Assembly (NCBI RefSeq): GCF_019396345.1
Contig: NZ_JAHKRM010000003.1
Span: 62,001 to 126,000 of the forward strand
Direction: 5' to 3'
DNA length: 64,000 bases
From: Nonomuraea guangzhouensis
GTDB lineage: Bacteria > Actinomycetota > Actinomycetes > Streptosporangiales > Streptosporangiaceae
The stretch's first letter is position 1, and every line of letters begins with the position of its first letter. This document shows positions 51,116 through 59,206 of this stretch, in pieces. Under the pieces are notes generated by a model that saw only the letters and a list, made by a program, of their open reading frames with translations, made no database searches and was not told where the DNA came from. The translations under genes were made by a program, and so were the position numbers.

Positions 51116-52129
51116 TCAGCGTAGTGGGGCGCCCACTTCGTGCAGGTGACGCAGCGCCTGGCCGTAGGAGGCGAACAGCCCGGTCTCCAGGTAGCTGACA
51201 CCCAGATCGGCGCAGTACTGCCGGACGATCGGCTGGGCCTTGCGCAGGTTCGGCGACGGCATGTTGGGGAACAGGTGGTGCTCGATCTGGTAGTTGAGTT
51301 GGCCGAGCGCCACGTCCACGAACACGCCGCCCTTGACGTTGCGCGAGGTCAGCACCTGCTTGCGGAGGTAGTCGAGCTTGTCGGCCTTGGTGAGGATCGG
51401 CATGCCCTTGTGGTTCGGCGCGAACGTGCTGCCCAGGTAGACGCCGAAGAGCCCCTGGTGCACCAGCACGAAGACCAGAGCCATGCCGATCGGCAGCACG
51501 GTGAAGACGATGCCGAAGTAGCAGGCGAAGTGCGCCAGCAGCAGCGCCCCCTCCATCCTGCGGTGCTTCGTCGTCGGCGCGAACACCGCCTTGACACTGG
51601 CGATGTGCAGGTGCCAGGCCTCCAGCGTGAGCAGGGGGAAGAACCAGAACGCCTGCCACTTGGCGATGAACCTCGGCAGGCCCCGGCTCCGGCGCACCTG
51701 ATCGGTCGACCAGACGATCACGGCAGGGGAGACGTCGGGGTCCTCGTCCTCGTGGTTGGGGTTGGCGTGGTGGCGGTTGTGCTTGGTGTTCCACCAGCCC
51801 CAGCCCAGCCCGATGCCGAAGTCGCCGATGAGCAGCCCCACGACGTCACTTACCCGGCGGGTCCTGAAGACCTGCCGGTGCCCCAGGTCGTGGGCGACGA
51901 ACCCGATCTGCGCGGAGGCCACGCCGAGCGCGACGGCCACCAGCAGTTGCCACCATGAGTCGCCGACCCACCAGAACAATGCCCACATACCGACGTATGC
52001 GGCCAACACCAGGGTCAGCCGCACGGCGTAGTAGACGGGACGCCGGTCAAGCAGGCCGGCGTCCTGGATTTGTCGGGCCAGTTTCGCGAAGTCACTACCA
52101 CGGGTTTCGAGCGTGCCTGTATCGGCCAC
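51116..52129 (-). CDS. Fatty acid desaturase (acyl-lipid/front-end type)
   Basis: This 337-residue integral membrane di-iron enzyme introduces a double bond into a fatty acyl chain. The three histidine boxes are HDLGH, HNRHH, and QIEHH; the Q-x-x-H-H third box is typical of front-end or delta-6-like desaturases. Several membrane segments lie at about 40-80, 95-115 and 190-230. GTG 52129 is chosen because GAGGAG precedes it; a GTG 12 bp upstream is also in frame. There is no fused cytochrome b5. A separate electron donor is not in the window. Confidence 0.93.
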   Translation of the reverse strand: MADTGTLETRGSDFAKLARQIQDAGLLDRRPVYYAVRLTLVLAAYVGMWALFWWVGDSWWQLLVAVALGVASAQIGFVAHDLGHRQVFRTRRVSDVVGLLIGDFGIGLGWGWWNTKHNRHHANPNHEDEDPDVSPAVIVWSTDQVRRSRGLPRFIAKWQAFWFFPLLTLEAWHLHIASVKAVFAPTTKHRRMEGALLLAHFACYFGIVFTVLPIGMALVFVLVHQGLFGVYLGSTFAPNHKGMPILTKADKLDYLRKQVLTSRNVKGGVFVDVALGQLNYQIEHHLFPNMPSPNLRKAQPIVRQYCADLGVSYLETGLFASYGQALRHLHEVGAPLR

Positions 52130-52176
52130 AGGTCTCCTCACTTAGAGGTGGAAGTTGCCCCCACCCTGCGCATTCT

Positions 52177-52198
52177 CCGTGATGACGGGAGATCACGG
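52177..52198. promoter_or_regulatory. Inverted repeat between desaturase and monooxygenase genes
   Basis: CCGTGAT-GACGGGAG-ATCACGG is a perfect 7-bp inverted repeat, 50 bp upstream of the desaturase start. It may be an operator or an RNA hairpin in the leader. No matching regulator is adjacent. Confidence 0.4.
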
Positions 52199-52326
52199 CT
52201 AGTATCCGCCGTCGCGCCTGCAAATAGTCTCGTCTAAGTCAAGCCATGGTTACGCCCATGTCGCACGCGAATCCCGTGGCAGCCGCTGACAGAGATCTGG
52301 CAGCGGTCGCGCGCATCGTGGCCGGC

Positions 52327-53649
52327 ATGACACACGTACTCATCGTCGGCTCCGGGCCGACAGGACTGACCCTGGCCATCGAGCTCGCCCGCCGCGGCGT
52401 GGACCTGCGCATCGTCGAGAGGTCGGCCGAGCCGCCCACGGGAGTGCGCGGCAAGGGGCTGCAGCCCCGGACGCTGGAGGTCTTCGACGACCTCGGCGTC
52501 ATCGACGAGATCCTCGCCACCGGGAGCGGCTACCCGGGCATCAGGAGCTACAAGGGCGAGCAGATCGTCTGGGAAGGCCGGATGGACGAGCCCAAGGAGC
52601 CGTCGCCGGGTGTCCCGTACCCGAACCTGACCATGCAACCGCAGTGGCGCACCGAGCGGATCCTGCGTGACCGGCTCGCGGAGCTGGGCCATCGGGTCGA
52701 GTTCGGCACCGAGGTGACCGGCTTCGAGCAGGACGGGCAGGGCGTGACCGCCACGCTCGGCGGCGGCGAGACCGTCCGCTGCGCCTACCTCGTCGGCGCC
52801 GACGGTGGCCGCAGCACCATCCGCAAGCGGCTCGGCGTCGGCTTCGCGGGGGAGACGTACGAGAGCGAGCGCATGCTGCTGGCCGACGTCAAGACCGGCG
52901 ACCTGGACCGCGACTACTGGCACCTCTGGGGCTCCATGGAGGAGCAGGTCATGTACTTCGGCCTCTGCCCGCTGCCGAACACGGACGTCTTCCAGCTCGT
53001 CGCGCCGTACACGGGCGAGGACGACCTGCGCGCGCTCGTCACGAAGCACGCCCCGCACGTCCACCTCGACGAGATCCTGTGGCGCTCGGACTACCGGGCC
53101 AACGTCCGGATGGCCGAGCGGTTCCGGGTGGGCCGGGTGTTCCTGGCCGGGGACGCCGCGCACGTGCACTCGCCGGCCGGCGGGCAGGGGCTCAACACCG
53201 GGGTCCAGGACGCGTACAACCTGGGCTGGAAGCTCGCCGTCGGCTCGGCGGCGCTGATCGACACCTACGAGGACGAGCGGATGGCGGTGGCCGCGCACGT
53301 GCTGGGTCTCAGCACCCGGCTGCACCGGGAGCGCGACATCGAGCGCGGCGACGACACCAACCAGCTCGACCTGGCCTACCTCGGCAGCGCCCTGTCCGTG
53401 GGCGAGCGGGGCGGCGAACGCCTGGGGACGCTCTTCGACGAGCAGCGCGGCACGCACTTCCTGCTGCTCGGCGCCACCGGCCGGGAGTACGGCGACGCGA
53501 TCAGGGTCCTGCCGCCGCTCGACGGGCAGGAAGGCATCATCCTGGTCCGCCCCGACGGCTACATCGGCTATCACGGGGACGAAGGCGGGCTCAGCGCGTA
53601 CCTCTCGGGGTTCGGGATCGACGCCCCCTTGACCAGGGCCTCCTCATAG
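52327..53649 (+). CDS. FAD-dependent aromatic monooxygenase
   Basis: This 440-residue group A flavoprotein hydroxylase begins with the FAD motif VLIVGSGPTGLTLAIELARR. The second FAD/NADPH motif is LVGADGGRSTIRKRL and the third is RVFLAGDAAHVHSPAGGQG, diagnostic of the phenol hydroxylase/tetracycline-modifying type. At 440 residues it lacks most of the C-terminal thioredoxin-like domain of the longer members (about 540). ATG 52327 is the conserved start; upstream sequence in frame from 52246 is not conserved-looking. The 3' end overlaps the convergent AfsR-like gene by 79 bp. The substrate is unknown. Confidence 0.92.
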   Translation: MTHVLIVGSGPTGLTLAIELARRGVDLRIVERSAEPPTGVRGKGLQPRTLEVFDDLGVIDEILATGSGYPGIRSYKGEQIVWEGRMDEPKEPSPGVPYPNLTMQPQWRTERILRDRLAELGHRVEFGTEVTGFEQDGQGVTATLGGGETVRCAYLVGADGGRSTIRKRLGVGFAGETYESERMLLADVKTGDLDRDYWHLWGSMEEQVMYFGLCPLPNTDVFQLVAPYTGEDDLRALVTKHAPHVHLDEILWRSDYRANVRMAERFRVGRVFLAGDAAHVHSPAGGQGLNTGVQDAYNLGWKLAVGSAALIDTYEDERMAVAAHVLGLSTRLHRERDIERGDDTNQLDLAYLGSALSVGERGGERLGTLFDEQRGTHFLLLGATGREYGDAIRVLPPLDGQEGIILVRPDGYIGYHGDEGGLSAYLSGFGIDAPLTRASS

Positions 53650-56468
53650 CGCCGCGCGCCCAGTGCCGCCCGGCAGCGCGCGGCCAGCGCGACCACGAAC
53701 GGGTCGGCCGACTCGCTGATCCCGCGGAGCACCCTGGCCGCCCCCAGCAGCTCGGCGGCCGTCTGGGGCTCGCGGTGCTCGGCCACGCCTTCGAGCACGG
53801 TCGCGCGGGCGGTCCTGTCCTCGCAGATGGCCATGAGCTCCAGCGCCCTGCGCAGCGGCTCGTCCGGCTCGGCGACGCGGGCCAGCTCGACGTTCATGAA
53901 CGCCCTGAACTGGGGAGGAGCATCCATGTCCATCGCCAGGGCGCTGCGCAGCAGCCGGGCGGCCTCACCCCGATCGCCGGAACGCCTGGCCAGCTCGGCC
54001 CTGGCGTGCGTCACCCGGGCGATGGTCAGCGAGTCTTCGGACCGCAGCGCTGCCTGCCAGGCCCGCTCCAGGGCGGTGGCGGCGCCGGCGTGGTCGCCCG
54101 AGCGCGTCATGAGCTGGCCGAGCCGCAGCAGGAAACTCATCGGCCCGAGCGGCGCCCCCAGCGCGGCGAGCTCCGCCGCGATCGGCTCCGGCTCCTTGGC
54201 CAGGACCAGCGCGCGGGCGAAGTCGCCGCGGTTCTCGGCGGCCAGCGACAGCCAGTAGTAGGCGGTCCACTGTCCCCAGCGGTCGCCGGTCCTGCGCAAG
54301 CCGTCGAGCGCCGGCTCCAGCAGGGACTCGGCACCGGCGACCGCCCCGTACTCGAACCGGACGATGCCCGCCACCAGCAGCGCCGTAGACCTGGTCCAGG
54401 TGTCGGGATGATCGCGCAGCCGCTCGGCGCCCGCCTCCGTCATGGCCACCACGTCGGGGGGCGGACCCAGCGCGCTGCCCATCGCCCACGAGTGCAGCGC
54501 CGCCGGATGGTCCGACTCCAGGATCGCCCGGGTCGGCTCGGCGCCCATGGCGGCCATCATGCAGAGCCCGTGGGCCAGCTCCCGCCCCTCGGGCGGGACC
54601 TCGCCGACCCGGCGCAGCACGGCGGTCGCGTGCGCGGTGATCTCGTGCCGCCGCCCGCGCATCATCCACGGCCACAGCCTGGGCAGGATGACCCGGAGCG
54701 GGTCGTCGGAGTGCCGGAGCGCCGCGTCCAGATTGCCCTGCTCGGCGTCGAGCAGCGCCAGCCACTTGACCTGCTCGCCCGTCCGCAGGTGCGGCTCGGC
54801 GGCCTCGGCCAGCTCGGCGTAGTAGCGGGCGTGGGCCTGCCTGATCTCCGGGAGGTCGCCCGTGACGTACTGCCTGATCGTCTCCAGCATCGTGTAGCGG
54901 TCACCGGAGACCGCGATCAGCGACTTGTCGACCAGCGAGGAGAGCAGCTCCAGGTCACCGCCGCAGATCCGGGCGATCGCCTTGGCCGTCGCGCCGCCGG
55001 AGAACACCGACAGCCCCCGCAGCAGCTCCCGCTCCTCCTCCGACAGCAGGTTCCAGCTCCAGTCGATGACCGCGCGGAGCGTGCGGTGCCTGGGCTCGGA
55101 GGTACGGCTGCCGCGGAAGGCCAGCCGGTCGCCGAGCTGCTCGACCAGCATGGACACCGACATCGTCCGCAGCCGGGCGGCGGCCAGCTCGATGGCCAGC
55201 GGGATGCCGTCGAGCTCGCGGCAGATCCGCGCCGCCTCGTCCGGCGCCAGCACCAGGTCGGGGCGGGCGGCGGCGGCCCGGTCGCGGAGCAGCTCCACGG
55301 CGGGCTCCTGCGGTAACGGGAGCACGGGGTGCAGGGACTCGCCGGGGATGTTCAGCGGCTCCCTGCTGGTGGCGATGATCCGCAGCCCGGCCACCTCGCC
55401 CAGCAGCCACTGCGCCACCCGCGCGGCCTCGTCGATCAGGTGCTCGCAGTTGTCCAGCACGATCACGGGTGACGTGCCGCGCAGCGCTCTGACCAGGTCG
55501 GACGTCTTGAGCACGGCTTCCAGCGCGGCCCGTACCCCGGCGGCCGGGGCCAGCTCGACCAGCCACACCCCGTCGGGCACCCGCAGCGTCGCGGCGGCCT
55601 CGACGGCCAGCCGGGTCTTCCCCGCCCCGCCCGGCCCCACGAGGGTGATCAGCCGGGCGTCCGTCAGCGTCCGGATCCGGGAGACGTCGTCGTTCCGCCC
55701 GACGAAACTGGTCAGCCGGGCGGGCAGGTTGGTCCGCGGCGCCGGTTCCTCGTCACGCAGCGCCGCGAGGTGCGCTTCGCGCAGCTCGGCTCCCGGATCG
55801 ACGCCCAGTTCGTCGGCCAGCTCCGCCCTGATCCGCTCGAAGACCTCCAGCGCCTCTCCCCGCCGCCCGCTCGCCACCATGGCCCGCATCAGCAGCGCGT
55901 GGAACGGCTCGCGCAGCCGGTGCTCGGCGACCAGCTCCTCCAACTCGGCCACGAGGTCGCCACCCCCGACATCGCCGCCCACGACATCGCCACCTCCGAC
56001 ATCGCCGCCCACGATGCCGCCGCCCGCGGCGAGGTCGTCGGCGATCCTGGTCGCCAGCGCCGCCAACCGCAGCTCCTCCAGCCGCGCGGCCGGAGCCTCC
56101 GCGAAGGGCAGATCGACACCGGCCAGCGCCGGTCCGCGCCAGAGCGCCAGCGCCGCGTGCGCGTCGCCCGCGCGGGTCAGCCGCTCGAACGCCCACGCGT
56201 CCACCTCACCGGCCGGGACGTCGAGCAGGTAGCCGTTCGGATGGGAGGCGATCAGGCCAGGCGCCTCCCTGCGCGCCCTGGACACCAGCGACTGCAGCGC
56301 GGCCATCGGATGCTCGGGCGGCTCACCCGGCCACAGGTCGTCGATCAACCGGTCGGTCGTCACCACCCGCCCAGGGTCGAGCGCCAGCCGTACCAGCAGC
56401 GCCCGCACCCGCGCGCCGCCGACCGCGGCCCCCGCAACCTGGAGCGGCCCCAGGATCCCGATCCGCAT
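53571..56468 (-). CDS. AfsR/SARP-like regulator with BTAD, NB-ARC-type ATPase and TPR-like region
   Basis: This 965-residue signal-integrating regulator has an N-terminal OmpR-type DNA-binding domain (about residues 1-85, RALLVRLALDPGRVVTTDRL) and a BTAD domain (about 90-240). It continues with an ATPase domain (Walker A GPGGAGKT near 285; Walker B-like PVIVLDNCEHL), and a long alpha-helical repeat region (about 550-960). Within BTAD a 10-residue Gly/Asp/Val repeat is inserted, encoded by a 30-bp tandem repeat. Such proteins often activate secondary-metabolite genes. It may control the neighbouring FAD monooxygenases, one converging (79-bp overlap) and one directly upstream. Confidence 0.93.
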   Translation of the reverse strand: MRIGILGPLQVAGAAVGGARVRALLVRLALDPGRVVTTDRLIDDLWPGEPPEHPMAALQSLVSRARREAPGLIASHPNGYLLDVPAGEVDAWAFERLTRAGDAHAALALWRGPALAGVDLPFAEAPAARLEELRLAALATRIADDLAAGGGIVGGDVGGGDVVGGDVGGGDLVAELEELVAEHRLREPFHALLMRAMVASGRRGEALEVFERIRAELADELGVDPGAELREAHLAALRDEEPAPRTNLPARLTSFVGRNDDVSRIRTLTDARLITLVGPGGAGKTRLAVEAAATLRVPDGVWLVELAPAAGVRAALEAVLKTSDLVRALRGTSPVIVLDNCEHLIDEAARVAQWLLGEVAGLRIIATSREPLNIPGESLHPVLPLPQEPAVELLRDRAAAARPDLVLAPDEAARICRELDGIPLAIELAAARLRTMSVSMLVEQLGDRLAFRGSRTSEPRHRTLRAVIDWSWNLLSEEERELLRGLSVFSGGATAKAIARICGGDLELLSSLVDKSLIAVSGDRYTMLETIRQYVTGDLPEIRQAHARYYAELAEAAEPHLRTGEQVKWLALLDAEQGNLDAALRHSDDPLRVILPRLWPWMMRGRRHEITAHATAVLRRVGEVPPEGRELAHGLCMMAAMGAEPTRAILESDHPAALHSWAMGSALGPPPDVVAMTEAGAERLRDHPDTWTRSTALLVAGIVRFEYGAVAGAESLLEPALDGLRRTGDRWGQWTAYYWLSLAAENRGDFARALVLAKEPEPIAAELAALGAPLGPMSFLLRLGQLMTRSGDHAGAATALERAWQAALRSEDSLTIARVTHARAELARRSGDRGEAARLLRSALAMDMDAPPQFRAFMNVELARVAEPDEPLRRALELMAICEDRTARATVLEGVAEHREPQTAAELLGAARVLRGISESADPFVVALAARCRAALGARRYEEALVKGASIPNPERYALSPPSSP
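55957..56016 (-). repeat. 30-bp tandem repeat within the AfsR-like gene
   Basis: Two 30-bp units with a few mismatches encode the ten-residue pattern VVGGDVGGGD and IVGGDVGGGD in the BTAD domain. Smaller internal repeats of GACATCGCC are also visible. The Gly-rich insertion probably forms a flexible loop. Confidence 0.85.
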
Positions 56469-56503
56469 CCACCCTCCAAGCCTCGCCCCCTACGGTACGG
56501 CGC

Positions 56504-57754
56504 TCACGCGAAGACCTTCGCCTTGAGCGACGGGAAGCGCTGGACCGTACGCAGGAACGTCTTGAAGCCGATCCTGGCGGCCCGGCTCTCGCCGATGAAC
56601 TGCTCGGCCGCCCGGAGCGAGTCCCGCACGGCCGCGAAGCCGTACTCGCGCATCCGCTCCTCGTAGTCCGCGATGGCCTCGACCGTGTCCCGCCCGCCGG
56701 TCAGCGCCAGGCAGAGCAGGCGGGCGTCGCGTAGCGCGGTGTTGGCGCCGATGCCGCGCATCGGCGTCATGCTGTGGATGGCGTCGCCGAGCAGTGTGAT
56801 GGTGGTGGCCGGCCACGGTTCGATCGGGATCGAGGTACGGATCGGCAGCAGCGAGACCGTGTCGGGGTCCGACAGGTCGATCAGCTTGCGCAGGTCGGGA
56901 TGCCAGGACTCGACCATCCCCGCCACCGCCTGCTTGAGCCGGACGCCCGGCAGCACGGCGACGTCGGCGGGGAAGCGGTCCTTGGTGGCGCCCACGGCCC
57001 ACAGGATGTAGCTGCCGGCGTTGTCCATCAGCGCGCCCCGCTGCTCGGTCGCCCCGATGGCGCCGACCGGCGCCACGTCGCCCAGGTCGTGCGGGGCGCA
57101 GAACAGGCCGAGGCCCTTGGGCGGGACGACGGTGTTCGGCCCCTCGACGAGCCGCCGGGAGATGAGCGCCCTGGTCTCGTCGGTGAGCGGGAACTTGCCG
57201 GCCACCGTGGTGATGCCGGTGTCGACCCGTTCGGCGTGCGGCAGATACTGCTTGCGCACCCGCGAGTTGCCGCCGTCGGCGGCGACCACGATGTCGGCCG
57301 TGTCGCTGGACCCGTCGGCGAAGAACAGCTCGACGCGCCCGTCGGGCAGCCGCTCATAGCGCTCGTACGTCTTACCGAACCGCACCACCTCCTCCAGCCC
57401 GCTCAGCAGCACCTGCCTGAGCGTGATGCGGCTCACGGAGTGGTGGTCGTCGACCGGGTCGGCCGCGGGCGGGGTCTCGATCAGCGCCAGCGTCCTGAGG
57501 CGCTCGGTGAGGAAGCCGAAGTCCTGACCACCATGCCCGGTCGTGGCGAGGAACGCCTGCCAGAGTGCCGCCGGCAGGCAGTCGTGGAGGGCGCGGGCGC
57601 CGTTGGGGTCGATGTGCACCCGGTAGCCCTGCAGCCGGTCGGCCGGGGTGCGGTCCCGCTCGTAGACGGTGACGTGCTTGCCGGCCTTGAGCAGTCCTTG
57701 GGCGAGGCAGAGGCCGCCGACCCCGCCACCGATGATCGCGATGTGCTCTGTCAT
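56504..57754 (-). CDS. FAD-dependent monooxygenase
   Basis: This 416-residue flavoprotein hydroxylase has the FAD motif IAIIGGGVGGLCLAQGL at the N-terminus, VVAADGGNSRVRKQY in the middle, and TLLGDAIHSMTPMRGIGAN, the third FAD motif, near residue 320. This combination is typical of tetracycline/aromatic ring hydroxylases and antibiotic-modifying enzymes. ATG 57754 begins the conserved sequence; the frame open further upstream is not used. It is divergent from a TetR gene, and the 64 bp between contain near-palindromic operators, so it is almost certainly the target of this repressor. Confidence 0.93.
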   Translation of the reverse strand: MTEHIAIIGGGVGGLCLAQGLLKAGKHVTVYERDRTPADRLQGYRVHIDPNGARALHDCLPAALWQAFLATTGHGGQDFGFLTERLRTLALIETPPAADPVDDHHSVSRITLRQVLLSGLEEVVRFGKTYERYERLPDGRVELFFADGSSDTADIVVAADGGNSRVRKQYLPHAERVDTGITTVAGKFPLTDETRALISRRLVEGPNTVVPPKGLGLFCAPHDLGDVAPVGAIGATEQRGALMDNAGSYILWAVGATKDRFPADVAVLPGVRLKQAVAGMVESWHPDLRKLIDLSDPDTVSLLPIRTSIPIEPWPATTITLLGDAIHSMTPMRGIGANTALRDARLLCLALTGGRDTVEAIADYEERMREYGFAAVRDSLRAAEQFIGESRAARIGFKTFLRTVQRFPSLKAKVFA

Positions 57755-57765
57755 GTCCACGACTA

Positions 57766-57806
57766 TCAACCGTACGGATAATTCTGTCAACCATCCGGAT
57801 GGATGA
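57766..57806. promoter_or_regulatory. Two TetR operators in the monooxygenase/tetR divergent promoter
   Basis: A 20-bp near-perfect palindrome TCAACCATCCGGATGGATGA (57787-57806) has only one mismatched pair; its core CCATCCGGATGG is perfect. A second related element, TCAACCGTACGGAT (57766-57779), contains the palindrome CCGTACGG. The two share TCAACC-N3-CGGAT and lie 21 bp apart, as expected for two operator sites of one dimeric repressor controlling both directions. Confidence 0.7.
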
Positions 57807-57818
57807 TAAAGTCCGGAC

Positions 57819-58421
57819 ATGAGACGAGAGCCGGAGGAGAAGCAGCGCGACCCGGAGCGCACCAAGGCCCGCATCCTGCAGGCGGCGCTGGAGGAGTTCG
57901 CGGCCAAGGGGTTCGCGGGGGCGCGGGTCGGCGAGATCGCGGCCAGGGCCGGGGTCAACAAGCAGCTGATCTCTTACTACTTCGGCGGTAAGGAGGGGCT
58001 CTTCCGCGCGCTGAACACCCGCTGGCAGAGCGAGGAGAGCGTGTTCGCCGACCGGGGATCGTCGCTGGGCCGGCTCGTCGCGGGCTACGCGCGCGCCAAC
58101 TCCAGCCGCCGCGAGTTCGGCAAGCTGATGCTCTGGCAGGGGCTCACCGACGACGGCCCGCCCGATCCCGCCCTCGCCGAAGACGTGCGGCGCGACCTGG
58201 AGCATCTGCGCGCCCGCCAGGAGGCCGGGGAGTTCCCCGCCGACCTGGACCCGGCCGCGTTGATGGTGGCGCTGTTCGGGATGGCCGCGGCCGGGATCGC
58301 CTTCCCGCAGCTCGTCCGTGCCGCCTGCGGCCTCGACCCGGGCTCACCTGAGTTCGGCGACTACTACGCCGAGCAGTTGGAGAGACTGGCCGACCACTTG
58401 CGCGACGCTCCGGCTCCGTAA
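57819..58421 (+). CDS. TetR family transcriptional regulator
   Basis: This 200-residue repressor has an N-terminal HTH (about residues 15-60: AALEEFAAKGFAGARVGEIA, NKQLISYYFGGKEGL) and a helical C-terminal ligand domain. It is divergent from the FAD monooxygenase and probably represses it through the palindromes at 57766-57806, releasing in the presence of the monooxygenase substrate. Its 3' end lies antisense to the remnant of a multicopper oxidase gene, overlapping the last codons of that frame. Confidence 0.94.
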   Translation: MRREPEEKQRDPERTKARILQAALEEFAAKGFAGARVGEIAARAGVNKQLISYYFGGKEGLFRALNTRWQSEESVFADRGSSLGRLVAGYARANSSRREFGKLMLWQGLTDDGPPDPALAEDVRRDLEHLRARQEAGEFPADLDPAALMVALFGMAAAGIAFPQLVRAACGLDPGSPEFGDYYAEQLERLADHLRDAPAP

Positions 58422-58637
58422 GCCGTCGAACCGGATGAGGATCTCGGCCCGCCCGCCGCTGTCGAGGTTCACGGTGTCCTTCCAACCGTGGTTGAACGGC
58501 CCGGGATCGTCGTTGCCGTCCTTGCCGACGACCTGGAACGGGGCCAGGTGGATGTGGATGGGGTGCTCGACGTTCTGCGAGCGGATGATCCATCGTTCGG
58601 CGGCGCCGAGCCTGAGCAGCGCCCGTCTGGACAACAT
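58344..58637 (-). pseudogene. Internally deleted multicopper oxidase remnant
   Basis: The frame begins MLSRRALLRLGAA, the start of a Tat-type signal of a multicopper oxidase, and then jumps straight to ERWIIRSQNVEHPIHIHLAP, part of the C-terminal cupredoxin domain. Roughly 400 or more residues are missing between. After RFDG (about 58425) homology stops, so the final HCH-type copper motif is also lost, and the frame runs on antisense to the tetR 3' end. Only the first copper-ligand motif (HPIHIHL) remains, so the product cannot be an active oxidase. The ATG shares one base with the stop of the upstream membrane protein gene. Confidence 0.8.
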
Positions 58638-59035
58638 CAACGCACCCCGCGCAGGCGCTGTAGCAGCACCGCGAGCAGGCCGCAGGCCGCCCCCCAGATC
58701 AGGTTGGTGATGAGGATGGACACGCTGCCGAAGATCACGACGAGGGGGCCGCGCAGTGCCAGACCGCTGGTCGCGATGGCGACGACCCCGTACAGGAGGC
58801 CGGCGAGCACCAGCGTCAGCACGGGCCTGCGCACCTTGGTCAGCCCGACGATGAGGATCCAGGCCAGCGAGATCGCGACCGTCAGGACGATCGGCGTCGC
58901 CGGCTTTCCGAGCGCGTCCGACAGGCCCACGATGGAGAACAGCGGCCGAATGAGTGCGATGCCCGCCAGACCGACAATGAGCAGCCAGTTGAGCGAATGA
59001 AGAAGGGACTCCGGAGGTTGCTGGTTCGACGTCAT
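58637..59035 (-). CDS. Four-helix membrane protein, unknown function
   Basis: This 132-residue integral membrane protein has about four hydrophobic segments (roughly residues 16-36, 46-66, 70-92 and 98-122), with a short charged N-terminus. ATG 59035 starts MTSNQQPPES; GGAGG lies about 15 bp upstream of the first helix codons rather than at the start. It is followed immediately by the multicopper oxidase remnant (TGATG overlap), so it may originally have been the membrane partner of that oxidase. It is divergent from a histidine kinase gene. No family motif is recognised. Confidence 0.75.
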   Translation of the reverse strand: MTSNQQPPESLLHSLNWLLIVGLAGIALIRPLFSIVGLSDALGKPATPIVLTVAISLAWILIVGLTKVRRPVLTLVLAGLLYGVVAIATSGLALRGPLVVIFGSVSILITNLIWGAACGLLAVLLQRLRGVR

Positions 59036-59206
59036 GCGGTCGAACGTACGAACGCGTGGTCCCGCCGCGCATCGCCCCTCAAGCGTCATTTCGCGGCCCG
59101 TTTGTACGTCGAGAAGCGACATCTGCGCGGTCCGGCCCGACCCGCCGCGCACCAGGCCGCAGACTAGGACGGGACAGGCGAGGCATATCAGAGCAGGACG
59201 GATCGC

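Noticed and set aside
58344-59072. Continuous 242-codon frame including tetR-opposite, oxidase and membrane protein segments
   Set aside because: It reads through two separate reading frames of different origin; only the remnant starting at 58637 shows oxidase-like content.
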